DNA from: Cyclaneusma minus
Lineage: Eukaryota; Ascomycota; Leotiomycetes; Marthamycetales; Marthamycetaceae
Direction: 5' to 3'
Assembly (NCBI GenBank): GCA_037179335.1
Contig: JAKZHN010000053.1
Coordinates: 119,250 to 183,249, forward strand
DNA: 64,000 nucleotides
Shown: piece after piece, positions 1 to 10,417 of the stretch
Layout of the letters: each line of letters opens with the position of its first letter
Numbering within the stretch: the first letter of the stretch is position 1
The notes under the pieces: model-generated
Databases searched by the model: none
What the model saw: only the letters and a program-made list of their open reading frames with translations
What the model was told of the DNA's origin: nothing
Position numbers and translations under genes: made by a program

Positions 1-2602
1 AAGAGGAGGGAAACCGGAGAGCGTTGGGACACGGCTGCTTGCTGGCTGGTGCGAAGAGTGCTGACCATGTTGTCGAGTTTCTCCTTATTCTCAGACACGG
101 TGCTTGGCGATTTGCGACTCCCGTTGACCTTGATGGCGATCTTGGACAGATGTCATTCGGCACTGGCTTTTTTAGCAGGCAGTCTCAGACATGGACTCCT
201 GTCTGTAGCGGTTCCCGCCGTCAATATCTGAATGCGACAGTTCAAGCCCACCGCTCAGCAGCCAGGAGAAAGCCATTTCGGATGAATTGAGCATCAGGGC
301 ATAATGATCCCCGACCAAATCGATCAGGTGGGGGACTCGGAAACAAGAGCAGGATAGAGTAGCAAGAAGCGACATAGGGCGAGACTGGAAGTGACGGGAA
401 TGAGGCAGAGGGGCGACGGCGGTTAATAAATAGGTATTGGCAAACGCCCTCTTCGCTGGTGGTCCCCCGTGCATGCAGGGACAGCAAGAGTGCCTGATCG
501 ACCGTTGCACTTCCTGGCTGGTGTCTCCGCAGAAGCTTGGACACCATGGCGAGAGATGCTGCAGAAGATCCCATCTGAATCTCGTCCAAAGTCCACACCA
601 GCCAGGCACGGAGTGAAACAGACAAAGATCAAAACGGTGGGAAACACAGCTGCGAAACTCGCGGCGGAGCTCACAGTTATACAGAATTCATGGTCGCAAG
701 GTACGCAAGCAGAGACCTCTCACTGGTGGTGGTTGACTTTGGTTCGTCTGAGAATAGAGCTTCAAAGCCCTTCCTTTCACATACGCCGATGCTCAAAGGC
801 TCGGCATTGATTCAATTAAAGCTGCGGGCCGTTCTGGACTGGCCACAGCTAAAGGCTATTTTATATGAAGACGAAAGTGTGCAGCTCCCCTTCCGAGTAA
901 TAATACTTGAGGTCCAGTCAGCCTGTTCCTGTGTAAGCAAGAATCAGCCGAAAAAGCTCCACCACTCTCAGCTGGATGGCATTGCTAGGGACGAATGTCA
1001 TCATCAATACTCCAAATCGTTTATATACAATATCTCTCGTCACTAGAATATCCGAGTAAAGTACCTTTTTGGTTAGCAAGCCAGCCACTCGGGCAGCCAT
1101 CTCCATTCCGTTGTCTACGACATACTCTGCTTAGTCTGCCGATTACCACAGCTGGTACGGCCAGCGCATGGCAAGGCAGGGTTTCTGGGACGAAAGAGGC
1201 GGAATGGCATGATGCCCCAATCAGCCACTCCACGGTTCAGAAATCAAGGTGTCACGCCGTGCAAATGAGGTGTTTCTTGTATGCAGCCATGACCAGTCTG
1301 AAGTCTCGCCTCAGTCAGGGCGGCCGGCAGGGATTATTCCTTCGGTGCCTTCTTCCGCAGCTAGTTTCGCATCTCCATTTGGGAGTCGGTGGACCCTCTT
1401 GTCTATCACCTCTTCGGGCCTAGCACGGCCGTGGCAGCTGTTCCCCGATTCCTCAACGGCCAATGATCGTGGGATGATGTGCAGATGGCCGTCCCAGCTT
1501 CGACAGAGGATGAATGCTTCTCCCGCGGCCGTCTCCAAGAATTGACGGATGCTCAGTTCAGCCAGGTACATGTACTCCGAACTCAGTCAGCCTGGACCGC
1601 ACAACAATACGTGTTGTCGGGACAATTGCAGTGGCAGTGAGGCTAGCGTGCTGCTAGGAGGCTGATAGTAGGGCATCCGCAAGCCGCAGAACCACGGTCG
1701 GCCTCCAGAACATCGGTACCTTACACAATGAAGCGACAAAGGCCGCTCACTTTGCCCCGTGGCACAATCTCTTTGTGGGAGCAGTAACCCACTCCTGTTT
1801 GAGAGTCAACAGGACTTTGGCCACGAATAATGAGGGCCCGTGCTCGTTCATGGGTTGACAAAGAACTGGCCTGCTATCGAGTGCACAAGCGAATTATCTG
1901 CATTCTGGGTGCTGTGATATTCTGGGTGCGAGATAATTGTCCTCGTCGCCGTCACCAGTCAGCAGCCACCTCCAGTCCGCAGTTGCTGTCTTGCTCCCAG
2001 GCATAGCGCGCCCGTATTTGGCGGCCGGGAGGGCTGATGTATGTAGGCACATCAAATGGCGGCTGCTTTGAATGAAGCCAGGCCAGGCCCATGTCTAGTG
2101 CGTCTGCTGGTCTGGCCTGGGGAGCAGACATAGGCAGTCTTCGGATGTGGTACACGGTCACGCCAGGCCTAGAGTGTACCTAGCCTAGTCGTGGACCCGC
2201 CCGCCGCTGCACTCTGACTTCTTGGCCCGCTGCTGCGAGATTCACCATCCATCCACTCGCCTTTGTCCCTCACTCCTCGCCCTCTCACCACCGAATCTCT
2301 CCCCCAAACCACTCTCGCTCGCCACCTGCTAGCAGTGCTGTCTGCCAGACTCACAAACACCTGTCGGCCGCTGATTCATAATCTGTTCTGTCCTACCTCC
2401 GATATTACTGCTTCCATCTGCTCCTGTGTTTGTCCAATTTGCTGTGGCTCCGCTGCTGGGCAATCCGATATGAATGGCTCTCCGCAAGAGCAGCGGTAGC
2501 AGCAGTTGATCTACCTCACAGCAGGAACTCGAATATCCACACTCGAACTCCCCGAACTCCAGCCTCTCTCTATATAATCCTCGATTCGGAGCTGCATCAA
2601 AA
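1..2602. other. gene-free region upstream of ELL
   Basis: I find no reading frame here with recognisable protein character; the open frames are short, overlap on both strands and look random. The last 300 bases are pyrimidine-rich, and a TATATAA sequence lies about 30 bases before the ELL start codon, so this end probably holds the ELL promoter and leader. I saw no tRNA, and no repeat that I could define. Confidence 0.5.
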
Positions 2603-4886
2603 ATGCCGTCTCTCGCCATCCCCAGCACCGGCCTGGTGCTCGGTGGGCCGTCCGACCATGCTTCCTCGAAAGGTGCAAGGCGGCCGGACGTTGTTGGCCT
2701 GTCTCTGTCGGACAGTGTAATAGAATGCATGATTAAATGTGTTCGTGATGGCAGTAAGATCCAGCTGCAGCTGGGAGACGTACCTGTGAGTTATCTGCGC
2801 AGCTGAATTTGTTTTCGTGAAAGGGTGGAGGTGCTCCTGCGCTTCTCGCGAGAGCTTCAATTATTCACTTTTGAATTGATTCACTGCCGCCGCTTGCCAG
2901 CCGCGCCTGCCTCACTTGACTGATTCAAGTGCTGACCACAATCAAACGATAGATCATACAATACGGCTCCAAAATCCAGCACTTCGCTCGAACTTCCTCT
3001 GCCTCCTCCCCCACCACCGAAGAGCTCTACCATACCTCCCAATCCACGTCTTCGTCCACCGAATCCGACAACACCATGGCCTACTACAACAAGAACTCCT
3101 CCAAGCCTCCCACCATCGAGAAAGAAGTCAAGGTCACCCCGAGTCCCGCTCAGCAAGCACGCAACCGCGCCAATTTTGCAGGCATCTTCGGTCTCAAGAT
3201 GAAGCCTGTTCCTAAGCCGGCTGCCCCACCTGCCCCCAAGGATGACGCTGTGCTCGCCCTCCAGAGGTCTATGGCGGCCGAGGAAGAGAGAAAGAAGGGC
3301 AATACGTAAGTTCACCCACAGTGCGCAACGCTCTATGGTCACGAAGCTCAACCATCCTCAGTATCACCCATGTCAAGGACGGCGTTGGACTGCCGCCGCC
3401 CGTCCAAAAGAGAGGCCCCGCGCTCCCCCTCAAGGGCAAAAGACAAGGGAACGTCTTGTCCAACAAGCACGGCGACGGTAATCGCTCTCTGACTGCGAGC
3501 CCTGCTTTGATTGGTCTTCGATCTCCCGCTCCGTCCGTCACCTCAGCCGCACCCCTTTCCCAGCAACAAGCCGAGAAGGCCAAGGAAATTCGACGACCCA
3601 TAATCCACGAGCTGGCTGTGCAACCACAGACCGAGGACTATCTGTTTGCCAAGGTCGAGTGCAGCAGGCCTGAGTTTCAGACTGCATTGGAGAAAGTTGC
3701 CGACAAGGAACCTTCCGGTGGCAAGTGGTCGCTTCGCAACAAGTCCTATCGCGAGCTGGATGTCTTTGCCTACAATTACGCATCCGACGAGCGTCAGATT
3801 GCCATCAACAACGCCATCAAGGTCTACGACAAACTTCGTCTCGCTGCATCCGAACCTGAATGGGAACGACTCCTGCCCAAGTCCGAGAGAGGCCAGGGGA
3901 AATGCTTGAGTAAACTGCAAGCTAAAATCGCAGAAAGCGCGGTGGCCAGAGTTCTCAGTACCAAGGCCGAGGATTCTGGAAAGGACACTGCCGCGGAAGA
4001 CGAAGGAGACAAGAGCACGCTGAAGAATACCGCTGGTCAGAAGAAGATGAGTGGCCAGCAGAAGAGGCTCTTGGGCAAAGGCCCGAAGGCCAAAGCACCA
4101 CCGGCGAAGGCAAAGAAGGTTGTTGAGAAGGAGAAGGAGAAGGAGAGCGGCCGAATCAAGTCGTCGAAGTTCGTGGAAGATTCCGACGAGGAGGAGCCGT
4201 CTAATACTCAAGTTGATAGAAAGACTGGTAATAATGTGAAGAGGGACGTCAAGAAGGATGTGAAGAAGAAGGAAGCTCCATCGCGATTGCCTCCCAGTAC
4301 CACGAAACGAGCACGCGAAGACGATACCAGCGATTCGAGCGTTCCGTTGAAGAAGGCGAGGAATGAGCCGAAGCCAGTCCCAGCTACAAACACAAGTGCA
4401 AAGAAGCCTCGCAGCTCCGATTCGAGCTTCGCCTCCCGCAATACCATTTCCTTCAACTCTACCAAGCCCAGGGCTCACTCTCCTCAAAAGTCATCCCCTC
4501 TCGCAACTTCCCCCCCTACCAACGCTTCCGACTTCGCCGATACCACCCCAGGATCATCTACTTCTCCCTATGCACACCAGCGCAAGGTCGAGAGCACGCT
4601 CGAGAACGACCGCCTCAAGCGCCAGCAGCACCAGAAATCAGCTAGTTCCTCTTCTCTATCCTCTCTCACTAGCGTCGAGTCTTCGCAACGAATTCCGTCG
4701 GCTGAGACTATGGCTCAAGTAGCCAAGTTCGAACACTACTACGCCAAATATCATGCTTTGCATCTTGAACTAGCGGCGCAGCCTCGAGAGAGTATGTCCC
4801 GTAGAAAACTACAGGACCTCCTTGATATGCGCGAGAGACTGGCGACCATGAAGCAAGAAATTGCGGCGATGATGTACGACCAATGA
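2603..4886 (+). CDS. ell1: RNA polymerase II elongation factor ELL
   Basis: Three exons (2603-2785, 2953-3305, 3362-4886) join in frame to give 686 residues. ELL proteins suppress pausing of RNA polymerase II and work in the nucleus with EAF partners. The N-terminal part (about residues 1-300) resembles the fungal ELL domain: the segment joined across intron 1 reads GDVPIIQYGSKIQHF, and a helical region around 200-290 contains ELDVFAYNY. The middle is long, lysine-, serine- and proline-rich and probably disordered, with basic clusters suited to nuclear import. The last 65 residues form a charged helical segment (AKFEHYYAKYHALHLEL, then a coiled-coil-like stretch), like the occludin-homology tail of animal ELL. 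Intron 1 (2786-2952, GTGAGT donor) and intron 2 (3306-3361, GTAAGT donor) restore the frame exactly. The assignment rests on remembered family features. Confidence 0.8.
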
Positions 4887-6134
4887 GGTCGCTTGCACAG
4901 CGCCTTTTTACTTGAGGAAGGCCCAATTCGGCCGGCGATACGCAGAAGTCCCACACAAAAAAACGATGGTACAGCATTGAAGAGCTCACGGCCTTCACAG
5001 ATCAGCAGCATTCCGGCGCATGGGTTTCTTTCGGAGGTCTCCAGCATTGAGCATCAGTGGGAAACGGGCATATCCCCAGCAGGAGTTTGCAGTGTTTGCT
5101 TCTATTTATTCTTTTCGCGGGCGATATCACGGGATCTGGGTGGATTGCTTTGAACACTGGTTACAGATTCGAACCAAGTTGCGTTTCTTGCACACTGGAC
5201 ACGCTCCCAGCACACTGGTTTTCTGCCTTCTTGGCTGGCGCGTTGGCGATTGCATGGGTATATCAGGGAGTGCTACTTTCAATGGACAGGCGGCGGAGCT
5301 TCGGGTGCGTGCGAGGCCTTTTCAAATTCACAGTCGACAGTATTGCAGAATAAAAATGAATTCAAAAGGTTTAAATTGAAGTATTTTCCCTGTGTGGCAT
5401 ATTTGGGATAACTCGCGCCGTGGCTCAAATAATGATGTTGCGCGAATGATGGACAAAAACTTGAAATGTTCGACTTTTTAGATACTTGAGAATCCCGAAT
5501 CTCCGAGCTGCCAAGGGGGACTGTTGTCTGCTGCCATTGGTGGAGTTCCGGTACTTCAGACTTGGATGATTCGCGGGGGACGGCTAGGCCATCCGCCCCT
5601 GGATGACACATTGACAACGAATGGTCTTTATTTAATCCACCTGAATCATGGCTGGGTTGATTTGTTTCTCTTCATTTACCAGTAGGTTTACTGTTTCACA
5701 TTTCTGTACTTTGAGTATTTGGTAACGAGGGATTGAAAGAAGCTCAGATGTTCTTGTGCTGAGGTGCATGGGAATAAAGCCGGTCAGCCCCTGATCGACT
5801 CGGCCTTTTGACAATGGTTTTGTTTCAAGTCCGCCGACAATGCCATAGATGGTACGAGATATGATCTAAGATTGTGAACCTTCATTGTGATGATACGTCT
5901 CGGGTTTTTGGAGGGAGGGGAGGCAGGCTGTATATAACGTGAGTGAAGATGGCTTGAGCAGGTCATGAGAGGGAATGTGTGTCTGTGTGTGGGAGAGAGA
6001 AGCAGTATCCCAGATTCCGAGAGCAGACTATACTTCAGCATCAAGTTCAAGTCTTCGAGTACTTCCGCCCGCTTCGACCCACAACCTCCGGATTCTGAAC
6101 TTTCTCCAACTCCAACCCCTTTTGAACCCCTACG
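4887..6134. other. intergenic region between ELL and first SprT-like gene
   Basis: No gene is supported here. A TATATAA sequence near 5932 lies about 200 bases before the SprT-like start at 6135, followed by a short GT-rich stretch near 5980. These are plausible promoter parts for that gene. Confidence 0.4.
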
Positions 6135-6995
6135 ATGAACCAAAACTATCCGGCTGTGTGTATTGATCTTCCAGCTGACGACAACGCCATATGGCAACAG
6201 CGATCTTACCGTGCTGTCGATATACGGGATAAGCTGGTGTTCTGGTCTAATGAGGCTTCTACGCACCCCGATTTCCACGGCTATCGAGGAGACTACATGC
6301 GGTTTTCTTGCAATCCAGATGAATCGCTAGGTTTTACAACCGATTTTCTCGGTATACTAGGTGTGTACTTCGACTTCTTCGACAAAATCTTCTTTATGAA
6401 CAAGCTAGCGGGATACTGCACCATCTCGCTGAATGAAGATCTGCCCTATTCAAGACTAGGAGACTGCACCAGAATGGGTACCGCAGGGTTAGGAATGGCT
6501 CGGATCAGACTCAGCAAGAAAGCCCTTTGTCCCGAGGAGAATGGCTTCCGCCAGAGATGTGTTGAGACGCTTTTGCACGAGATGCTGCATGCCATCTTCG
6601 AGCTGTACGCCTATCCAAGCGACAGGGACCAGTATCACGTCTGTGATCCGCGGGGCCATGGACCTTGCTGGCAGACTGCTTCAGCGGCGATGCAGAAAGC
6701 CATGCGTGAACAGTGTTATGGCAAATTCGATATCAATGCTGAGTATTCGTTCGTTTGCGACTTAGCCCACCGAGCTGCAAAAGACAAGATCCGGCCTGAG
6801 GTTTTTGAGATATGGCTGGTGGGTATTAGTTCTAGGAGCAGCGAAAATCTTTTGGCAACACAGGTACAAGGATGGGGATTCAGCTGGAAATTATCGAGAG
6901 ACGCGCGCGGAGAAAACTGGCGAGGTTACTGTCCGGGGAAGACTCGGACTAGATTCGACTGCTTTGTGGCTATTGGGAGTCGAATTATGTTTTGA
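6135..6995 (+). CDS. SprT-like zinc metalloprotease, copy A
   Basis: Single-exon frame of 286 residues from an ATG at 6135. It has the SprT-like metalloprotease signature: HEMLH at residues 148-152 (two zinc-binding histidines and the catalytic glutamate) and a third histidine, His175, in GHGPCW 27 residues after the first. The SprT/Spartan family includes proteases that cut DNA-crosslinked proteins, but many fungal members are uncharacterised, so the substrate is unknown. I see no signal peptide. The C-terminal third aligns by eye with copy C (both have a motif like GWGFSWK/AWGLKWE), which supports reading the frame to its stop. Two paralogues follow on the same strand. An early acidic, aromatic-rich region (IWQQRSYRAVDIRDKL) is not recognised. 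Confidence 0.75.
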   Translation: MNQNYPAVCIDLPADDNAIWQQRSYRAVDIRDKLVFWSNEASTHPDFHGYRGDYMRFSCNPDESLGFTTDFLGILGVYFDFFDKIFFMNKLAGYCTISLNEDLPYSRLGDCTRMGTAGLGMARIRLSKKALCPEENGFRQRCVETLLHEMLHAIFELYAYPSDRDQYHVCDPRGHGPCWQTASAAMQKAMREQCYGKFDINAEYSFVCDLAHRAAKDKIRPEVFEIWLVGISSRSSENLLATQVQGWGFSWKLSRDARGENWRGYCPGKTRTRFDCFVAIGSRIMF

Positions 6996-7939
6996 ATGTG
7001 TAGAATCGGATCTGGGTGGAGTCGGGAGTGTATATACCTATGTTCCTTCCGGAGAAGTTCAAGGGAATCTCAGTATTCATAGCTTCAGTGAGGATGACTC
7101 CAGAGAGAAACAAAATTGTATCACTTGTAAAAATAAAGGCAATCATAAATTTTACGCAGGTTTATTCTCATTATCGGGATATATATAGTCATGGTCAAAT
7201 AGCTGGGAATATAACCTTTGTTGCTTAACACCCATGTTCACCGTTGTACCAAATACCAATCATTTATTGAGCCTCAGACACATACAGCACTAGTCCCTGC
7301 GCTAGGTAGTTTAGCGTCTTTCACTGCTTACGAAGCAGTTCCTTAGCCAGCCTTTCCAATGTAAACACCTACGTCCTTCAACACCATTAACCCTTGCTAT
7401 GCCTAACCCTCTTAGACATCTCAAGTTCTAGTGATGAAGGGGTTTGAAACCCAGTATCTTTTTCGACAAATAAAGAGCCAGTTCTCGAAGAGGGATCAAA
7501 TGTGTTTCAAACTGAGTACAGGTCTGTGTTTCATGTGAAACCAACAATGTCATTGATGACTTCGAAACATCAACGGCTTTTATGGGACCACATTGGTGTG
7601 AGCCGAGCAGATTCTAGCTTCAACGAGCCGGGAACAATCTTTAGCATATGGAGGGACTGGAATCCATGTATATAAACAGAGGGGATACTTGGTGAGTGTG
7701 GCAAGAAGCAAGAAGAGAAGTCACGATAGCTCGTTCCTTGGCTTGAAGAGCAAGATAATCAATCATCTGTCTATTTTATCGTCAGCAGAAACATCATCAC
7801 CTCAACGGCCCGAAATCGGCATAATTCCTGGTATAGCACACCACGTCCCAGCAGCACCCAATGGACGATCCATTCGCAATATGCAGCCTATATAAGTAGA
7901 GTGGTGCGTTCAAACGCTTCCAGATGGTCTTCGAGGCCT
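6996..7939. other. intergenic region between SprT-like copies A and B
   Basis: No convincing gene. An ATG-less frame at 7689-7895 is rejected as noise. TATATAAACAG occurs at 7669-7679 and a second TATATAAG at 7889-7896, so the downstream copy may have two core promoter elements. Confidence 0.4.
7889..7896 (+). promoter_or_regulatory. TATA box before SprT-like copy B
   Basis: TATATAAG lies 44 bases upstream of the ATG at 7940. In filamentous fungi TATA boxes usually sit 30-120 bases before the start codon of inducible genes. Assignment is by sequence and position only. Confidence 0.4.
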
Positions 7940-8377
7940 ATGCCCCAACATATAGCCCGGCTTTGCCAGAACTACAGAGCAAACAACTTCTCACGCTTCA
8001 GAGGAGATGATGCGCGGCTGCTCCAGACATACTATAACGCTTTCGACTACCTCTTCTTCAACCAACGACTGGCAAACCGCTACAGAATTGTTCTTCGAAA
8101 CCGCCTGCAGGAGGATGAGTTCGGTATTTGCGATGGAGAAGCATCTCAAATTCGCGTTTCCCGGCAAGCTCACCAGTACTATAGCCACGGATATCACCGG
8201 GGGATCATTGAGACACTCATGCACGAAATGCTACACGCCGTCTTCCAGTTATATGCCAGCGATATTTACCATGCCGATGCCTGTGGATACGAAGGTCATG
8301 GCCCCTGTTGGCTCCGAGCTGCTCGGGACTTGGTAGTGTTTGGACGTAGATACTTGCATTCCGGATTTTACTTATGA
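7940..8377 (+). CDS. SprT-like metalloprotease, short copy B
   Basis: A frame of 145 residues from the first ATG in frame (7940); the open frame extends upstream to a GTG at 7901 but has no earlier ATG. It keeps the metalloprotease signature: HEMLH at residues 95-99, then GHGPCW with the third histidine near residue 120. Compared with copies A (286) and C (252) it has a short N-terminus and stops about 25 residues after GHGPCW, so it lacks the roughly 70-100 residue C-terminal region the other two share. It may be a minimal catalytic domain, a truncated paralogue losing function, or a gene with an unrecognised upstream exon. The catalytic residues are intact, which argues against old decay. 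Confidence 0.6.
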   Translation: MPQHIARLCQNYRANNFSRFRGDDARLLQTYYNAFDYLFFNQRLANRYRIVLRNRLQEDEFGICDGEASQIRVSRQAHQYYSHGYHRGIIETLMHEMLHAVFQLYASDIYHADACGYEGHGPCWLRAARDLVVFGRRYLHSGFYL

Positions 8378-8655
8378 CCGACCCTAAGTCCAGCACTTCA
8401 GCTTCAGGTCTAACCTAGACCAACCTCTGTTTTCTTTTCTTTTCTTTTCTTAACTCGTACGGTGTTGATTCGGAGGCGGATTAGGTCGTCTTTGATGAGG
8501 CAGTCACTAGCTGCTTGGTAGATCTACAGGTGATGCGGTAGAGATAGACTAGCATATGAGAATATAGGGAAAGGGGCACTTTGCATGTAGCATACTAGGA
8601 AACCTTGCTAAGTCGACGTGTGAACGGCATTCCTGGCTTGTATATATTTCTTCTA

Positions 8656-8700
8656 TACCTTAGCGGAAAGGGGGGGTTTTTAAATACCGTATAAATACGG
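8656..8700 (+). repeat. left terminal inverted repeat
   Basis: TACCTTAGCGGAAAG followed by a G run, a T run and TACCGTATAAATACGGTAT. It pairs with 9661-9720. The T run and the copy number of the TACCGTATAAA motif differ from the right end, so the outer 15 bases are perfect and the inner part is imperfect. Confidence 0.75.
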
Positions 8701-9715
8701 TATAAAAAAACAGACCGTTAAGTTATTGCATTTTTTAGCGCAACGGTACGTTTTTGAAAACGGTCGCGCTGAATTAAACGGTTGCGCTAGTTTCAAATTT
8801 ACAATTTTGCAATTCCAGATTTTAAAATTAAAGTATTTATTCTATTTAGTATCCAATTCCACCCTTTAGCCTTTAGCTTTAGCTTTAGCCTTTAGCCTTT
8901 ATTATCCACCAGCTCCAGCTTTAGGCTTCAGCTCTAGTTCCAGTTTCAGTTTCAGCATTCACTAGTTTTAGTCTTTAGCCTTCAGCCTCTATTACTCATT
9001 AGCTTAAGCTCTAGTTCTAGCTTTACCATCAGCTTCAGCTTCAGTTTTAGGCTTTAATTCCAGCTTTAGCAGCTTTAGCGCATGTGTATTAATGTCCGGA
9101 GAGGCAGCCTGGTATGTGCCATAGCGAGGGCAAGGGCGAGGGTAAGGGTGAGAATAAGGGTTTGGCTGCAGTATAAGTTAGCTGTGTAAATAAAGGAAAA
9201 AAGCAGGCAAGTGGAAAGGAATTAGAGTTTAGCTTTTGCTTAAAGCTGAAGCTAGAGCTGGAGGCTGGAGGCTGGAGCTGGAGCATGCGCAAAAGCTGGA
9301 GCTTAAGACTTGGAGTTTGAGTTCAAGTTTTGGAGCTGGAGCTGGAGCTGGAGCTGGAGCTGGAGCTGCTGCGCTGGAGCTGGAGGCTGGCGGGTGGTAG
9401 AGATTGGAGCTAGAGATGGTGGGTGATGGAGCTGGAGCTGAAGCTTAAGATTTGGAGTTTAAGCTTAAGCCTTGGAGCTGGAGTTGGAGCTGGAGCTTGA
9501 AATTAAAGACTAGAGACTAAAGCTAAAGCTAAAGCTGAAGCCGGAGCTGGAGCTAAAACCGTTTGCAAGAAAATACCAGCAAATACCATGTACTAAATGC
9601 AAAAACGTACCGTTTGATAGAATTGTACCGTTTACAATGGTATACGACGGTACGAATTTTCAAACGGTATTTATACGGTATTTATACGGTACGTGAAAAC
9701 CCTCACTTTCCGCTA
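8661..9715. mobile_element. non-autonomous inverted-repeat (foldback/MITE-like) element
   Basis: The two ends match as inverted repeats: TACCTTAGCGGAAAG at 8656-8670 is the reverse complement of 9706-9720. Just inside both ends are runs of ATACCGTATAAATACCGT-type sequence and copies of AAACGGTAC. A second copy of the same terminus at 23410 begins at TAGCGGAAAG, so the element proper is taken as 8661-9715 (1055 bp). The inside is low complexity and partly self-complementary: CTTTAGC-type repeats on the left (8860-9070), GCTGGA- and AAAGCT-type repeats on the right (9230-9560). No transposase frame is present. The 8 bases flanking each end (CTATACCT, AGGTACCT) agree at 5 positions, so a hAT-like 8 bp target duplication is possible but unproven. 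Confidence 0.7.
8858..9560. repeat. degenerate AGCTTT / GCTGGA repeat core
   Basis: This interior is built of short irregular hexamers: mostly CTTTAG/CTTCAG on the left, and TGGAGC/AAGCTA, the opposite-strand forms, on the right, including at least five head-to-tail copies of GCTGGA near 9338-9366. Left and right could pair over a long distance to form a foldback stem. A minus-strand frame at 9089-9292 is low complexity and not taken as a gene. Confidence 0.6.
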
Positions 9716-9720
9716 AGGTA
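9661..9720 (-). repeat. right terminal inverted repeat
   Basis: Ends in CTTTCCGCTAAGGTA, the exact reverse complement of the left 15 bases. It is preceded by repeated GTATTTATACG motifs and, further in, by CAATGGTATACGACGGTAC, which reappears nearly unchanged in the copy at 23410-23566. Confidence 0.75.
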
Positions 9721-10417
9721 CCTAAAGATTATTCTTCCTTAATCCAACTCGCTCCGATGATCATATATTATTAGTAGGTAGCTTTAGAACACATTGGAAA
9801 ACTACCCAAGGTACCTAGGTAGATAGTAGCCTCAGGAATGCGAATTCCCTGACCGGTGTGTCATTGATGGAAGGTTTTTCAAGTTGGCCGCATACCACTA
9901 GCAGAAAGAATCGCGAAGATGGAGTGAATCATACTTAGGCTCTAGTAAACAGGAGATGGACGGAGTTGAAGACGGTGGGGCCGTCGACTTGAGACATCTC
10001 ATGGAGAAGGGGCTGAAATAAGCAGTTTCATGAGTGATTAGGAACGAATCCATTGTCATAGGAGAAAGGACAATCCCTCGAAGCATGGGGTCGTTTCAGA
10101 TGTTTAAAATGAAACTGGACAAGGCATTGTCGTTCCTGACGGGAGACGAGATGATAGTAGAATCCTACCGCAAGATGATCAAGCTAGCACACTGACCTGT
10201 TAGTGGCTCGAAGAAGCTCGAATCTAAGAATAAAGTTCCTAAGATGGAATACGGGAAAGTAACCCATCCGTGGTATATAGAAAAGATCGAGTGTAGCCAA
10301 AAAGCTCATGTGCTTCAAAGGCAATTACCAAATAATACAGTAGTATTCTGCCCCTTCCACCGGCTCGCCATCGACAACTTGGTGGGTTATCAGGTACCTA
10401 GTATCGAATCTTGATCC
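9716..10417. other. intergenic region before SprT-like copy C
   Basis: No gene is supported. A GGTATATAG sequence near 10271 lies about 145 bases before the copy C start and is a possible TATA element. Confidence 0.35.

Noticed and set aside
3543..4487. 314-residue minus-strand frame
   Set aside because: Antisense shadow of ELL exon 3, Leu/Arg-rich because the sense strand is Lys/Glu-rich.
8858..9180. CCTTTAGCCTTTAGCC and GGGTAAGGGTGAG stretches as interstitial telomere repeat
   Set aside because: No run of the fungal TTAGGG unit; the repeats are irregular hexamers of the mobile-element interior.
9089..9292. Minus-strand frame of 67 residues within the foldback element
   Set aside because: Low-complexity translation of the hexamer repeats; no protein family features.
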